From: Photorhabdus khanii NC19
Lineage (GTDB): Bacteria > Pseudomonadota > Gammaproteobacteria > Enterobacterales > Enterobacteriaceae
Length of the DNA: 64,000 nt
Assembly (NCBI RefSeq): GCF_000517265.1
Contig: NZ_AYSJ01000015.1
Span: 336,191-400,190, forward strand
Reading direction: 5' to 3'
Shown here: piece after piece, positions 62,752-64,000 of the stretch
How positions within the stretch are numbered: position 1 is the first letter of the stretch
Layout: each line of letters opens with the position of its first letter
Translations under genes and position numbers: made by a program
The notes under the pieces: model-generated
Told to the model about the DNA's origin: nothing
Databases searched by the model: none
The model's input: only the letters and a program-made list of their open reading frames with translations

Positions 62752-63514
62752 ACAAACTCAAGGATTCGAATAAATAATCATCATTTAAACAACAGAGCCT
62801 GCGTTTATTTTCCATGCTTAAATTACGGGATTTATTCTGTTTCAGCATGTTCAAAATCCATTTTCTTAGTACAGCTAAATTTTCACCCGCAAATCCCATC
62901 CGGGCCTGGAGTTTATCTTCTCGAAATGCAACATCAAGTGACCCGTGTAAATGATTCTCCACCGACCAGTGAGAGCGTGTCGCTTGCAAGGCTTTCTCCG
63001 CATTCATTGGCTGGCTACTGATATAAAATCGGACAAAATCATGCCCACGTCCTTTTTCTGTCCGTTCAGATTGGACTGCTATTATCGTCTTTGCTTTCCA
63101 TTTCTGACAAATGGGGCATCTGCTCACCCACAGGGAATTGCCCGCATCGGCGATGTTTCCGGCGACCATGCTGATTATCAAATTGTTTGCAGAAAGAGGG
63201 GCCGGCAATATCTTTTGGCGTTCCTGAGCAAAGAGGGCAATTTCGGACCCGGTATCAAAACCACACATCATGGCACAGAGTGTCATAAAAATGACCTCAG
63301 ATAGAACATGAGAACATTTTGCTTGTTGACGTGGGTCAGGTAAGGCTTCAAGGTAGTCAAACAGGGCTTTCTGAGTCATAAATAAGGCCATTATTACGGG
63401 ACGCTGTGGATAAATAACGGCAAACAGATAAGATTGCAACAAAAATAAAGCGTGGCTTATTTTGTACGGTTAATTCGTCATCTTATGGATAAAAACGATC
63501 ATGCGTTAACCCTG
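62721..63514. mobile_element. Internally deleted ISAs1-family insertion sequence
   Basis: Left end CAGGGCTAACGCAT (62721-62734) and right end ATGCGTTAACCCTG (63501-63514) are inverted repeats with one mismatch. The element is about 794 bp against a usual about 1.2 kb. It interrupts antitoxin copy B at its left end. The right flank does not continue the antitoxin sequence, and no target duplication is visible, so a later deletion or recombination removed the other side. Confidence 0.88.
62744..63379 (-). pseudogene. ISAs1-family transposase with internal deletion
   Basis: From MTQKALFDYLEALPDPRQQA (start at 63379), with LSEVIFMTLCAMMCGF. After ALFAQERQKILPAPL the sequence jumps through a non-homologous stretch to KAKTIIAVQSERTEKGRGHD, FYISSQPMNAEKALQATRSH, WSVENHLHGSLDVAFREDKL. 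Some 150 residues including catalytic acids of the DDE core are missing from the middle. Inactive. Confidence 0.88.
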
Positions 63515-63570
63515 GGCTATTTACTGATTGGTTTATAAAGATATAAAGCGAGTGTTACTAGAGAGTATCG

Positions 63571-64000
63571 TCATAAGATATTTAACCAAAGAGCAAGACA
63601 GCGGATCTGAACAGCGGCAAGAAATGAGGCACTATTTTTAGCATAACGGGTTGCTATCCCACGCCAGCGTTTAAGATGGAGAAACGCATTTTCAACTAAA
63701 TGCCTGAATCGATAGAGGTCCCGGTCATATTCTCGTTTGACCTTGCGATTTTTACGGCTGGGAATTTGCGCTGTCATACCTTGGTGTTCTGCTTGTTCAA
63801 TCACTGTATTGCTGTCATAGCCCCGATCCGCTAGTAAGTGTTCTGCATCTATTCCTTCAATCAAGATCTCAGCTTGTGAGCCATCCGCTGTGGTACCGCT
63901 TGTAATAAGTGCTCTGACCGGCATACCATGCGCATCCACGGCCAAATGTATCTGGGTATTGAGCCCCCTTTTGTCCGCCCCATATCCTGATTGCCGCCTT
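63571..64000 (-). pseudogene. IS5-family (IS427/IS1031-like) transposase, cut by window edge
   Basis: The minus frame is open from the window edge: DKRGLNTQIHLAVDAHGMPV, RALITSGTTADGSQAEIL, LLADRGYDSNTVIEQAE (second catalytic Asp) and VKREYDRDLYRFRHLVENAF, LHLKRWRGIATRYAKN (Glu region). IS427-group enzymes are usually made from two frames by slippage, and the first frame is outside the window. I list it as partial; it may be intact beyond the edge. Confidence 0.85.

Overview
The window looks like chromosomal DNA of an entomopathogenic enterobacterium of the Photorhabdus/Xenorhabdus group (Morganellaceae). The reasons are the AT-rich non-coding DNA, an NgrA-type phosphopantetheinyl transferase, a Proteus/Photorhabdus-like chaperone-usher fimbrial operon, a Photorhabdus-style 4-hydroxyphenylacetate cluster, many decayed insertion sequences, and a typical enterobacterial yqgE-ruvX-yggS-proC-yggT-rdgB-hemW-trmB-mutY-yggX-mltC core. 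The species is an inference.

Layout. 1-1.6 kb: the 3' end of a class-III aminotransferase gene, followed by two unrelated scraps of short-chain dehydrogenase genes. 2-5.7 kb (all minus): an AT-rich type VI secretion cargo island. It encodes an Hcp tube protein, then immediately a separate RNase A-like toxin, then four genes carrying five copies of one CdiI-like immunity domain. One gene is a two-domain fusion and one carries an in-frame 9-bp repeat expansion. 6.1-17.8 kb: an eleven-gene minus-strand operon for homoprotocatechuate meta-cleavage (hpaG1 G2 E D F, an MFS exporter, a succinate-semialdehyde dehydrogenase, hpaH I X A) with divergent hpaR. The hydroxylase genes hpaBC are not here. 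17.9-24.7 kb: ngrA and a five-gene fimbrial operon whose two terminal tip-protein genes arose by duplication, with a relic of the usher 3' end between them.

26-37 kb is a mosaic accessory region. It holds a 1352-codon, higher-GC gene for an unrecognised protein with a PEP-synthase/PPDK-like ATP-grasp and phosphohistidine swivel module fused to about 950 residues of unknown, apparently helical sequence. This gene runs into an antisense fragment of an AAA ATPase gene. Next come a filamentous-haemagglutinin pseudogene, a nuclease-like protein with a duplicated cysteine motif, remnants of IS30, IS982 and IS1595, a toxin-like fragment, and a YhcG/DUF1016 nuclease behind a resolvase tail.

37-58 kb is mostly conserved core: lysA/lysR, a LysR-MBL-DsbA group, a short prepilin peptidase, rsmE-gshB-yqgE-ruvX, yggR, yggS-proC-yggT-rdgB-hemW, an iron-siderophore binding protein behind a strong inverted repeat, yggN, glsB, trmB-yggL, mutY-yggX-mltC and tRNA-Phe. 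58.2-64 kb is a decaying integrative element downstream of tRNA-Phe. It contains a frameshifted integrase, a broken ArdC/N6-methylase gene, a duplicated HigBA-like toxin-antitoxin module in which each copy is damaged differently, an internally deleted ISAs1-type element and the edge of an IS5-family element.

The two best candidates for undescribed biology are the PPDK-like 1352-residue protein and the Hcp/RNase/immunity-array island. All family assignments come from reading motifs by eye; no searches were run.
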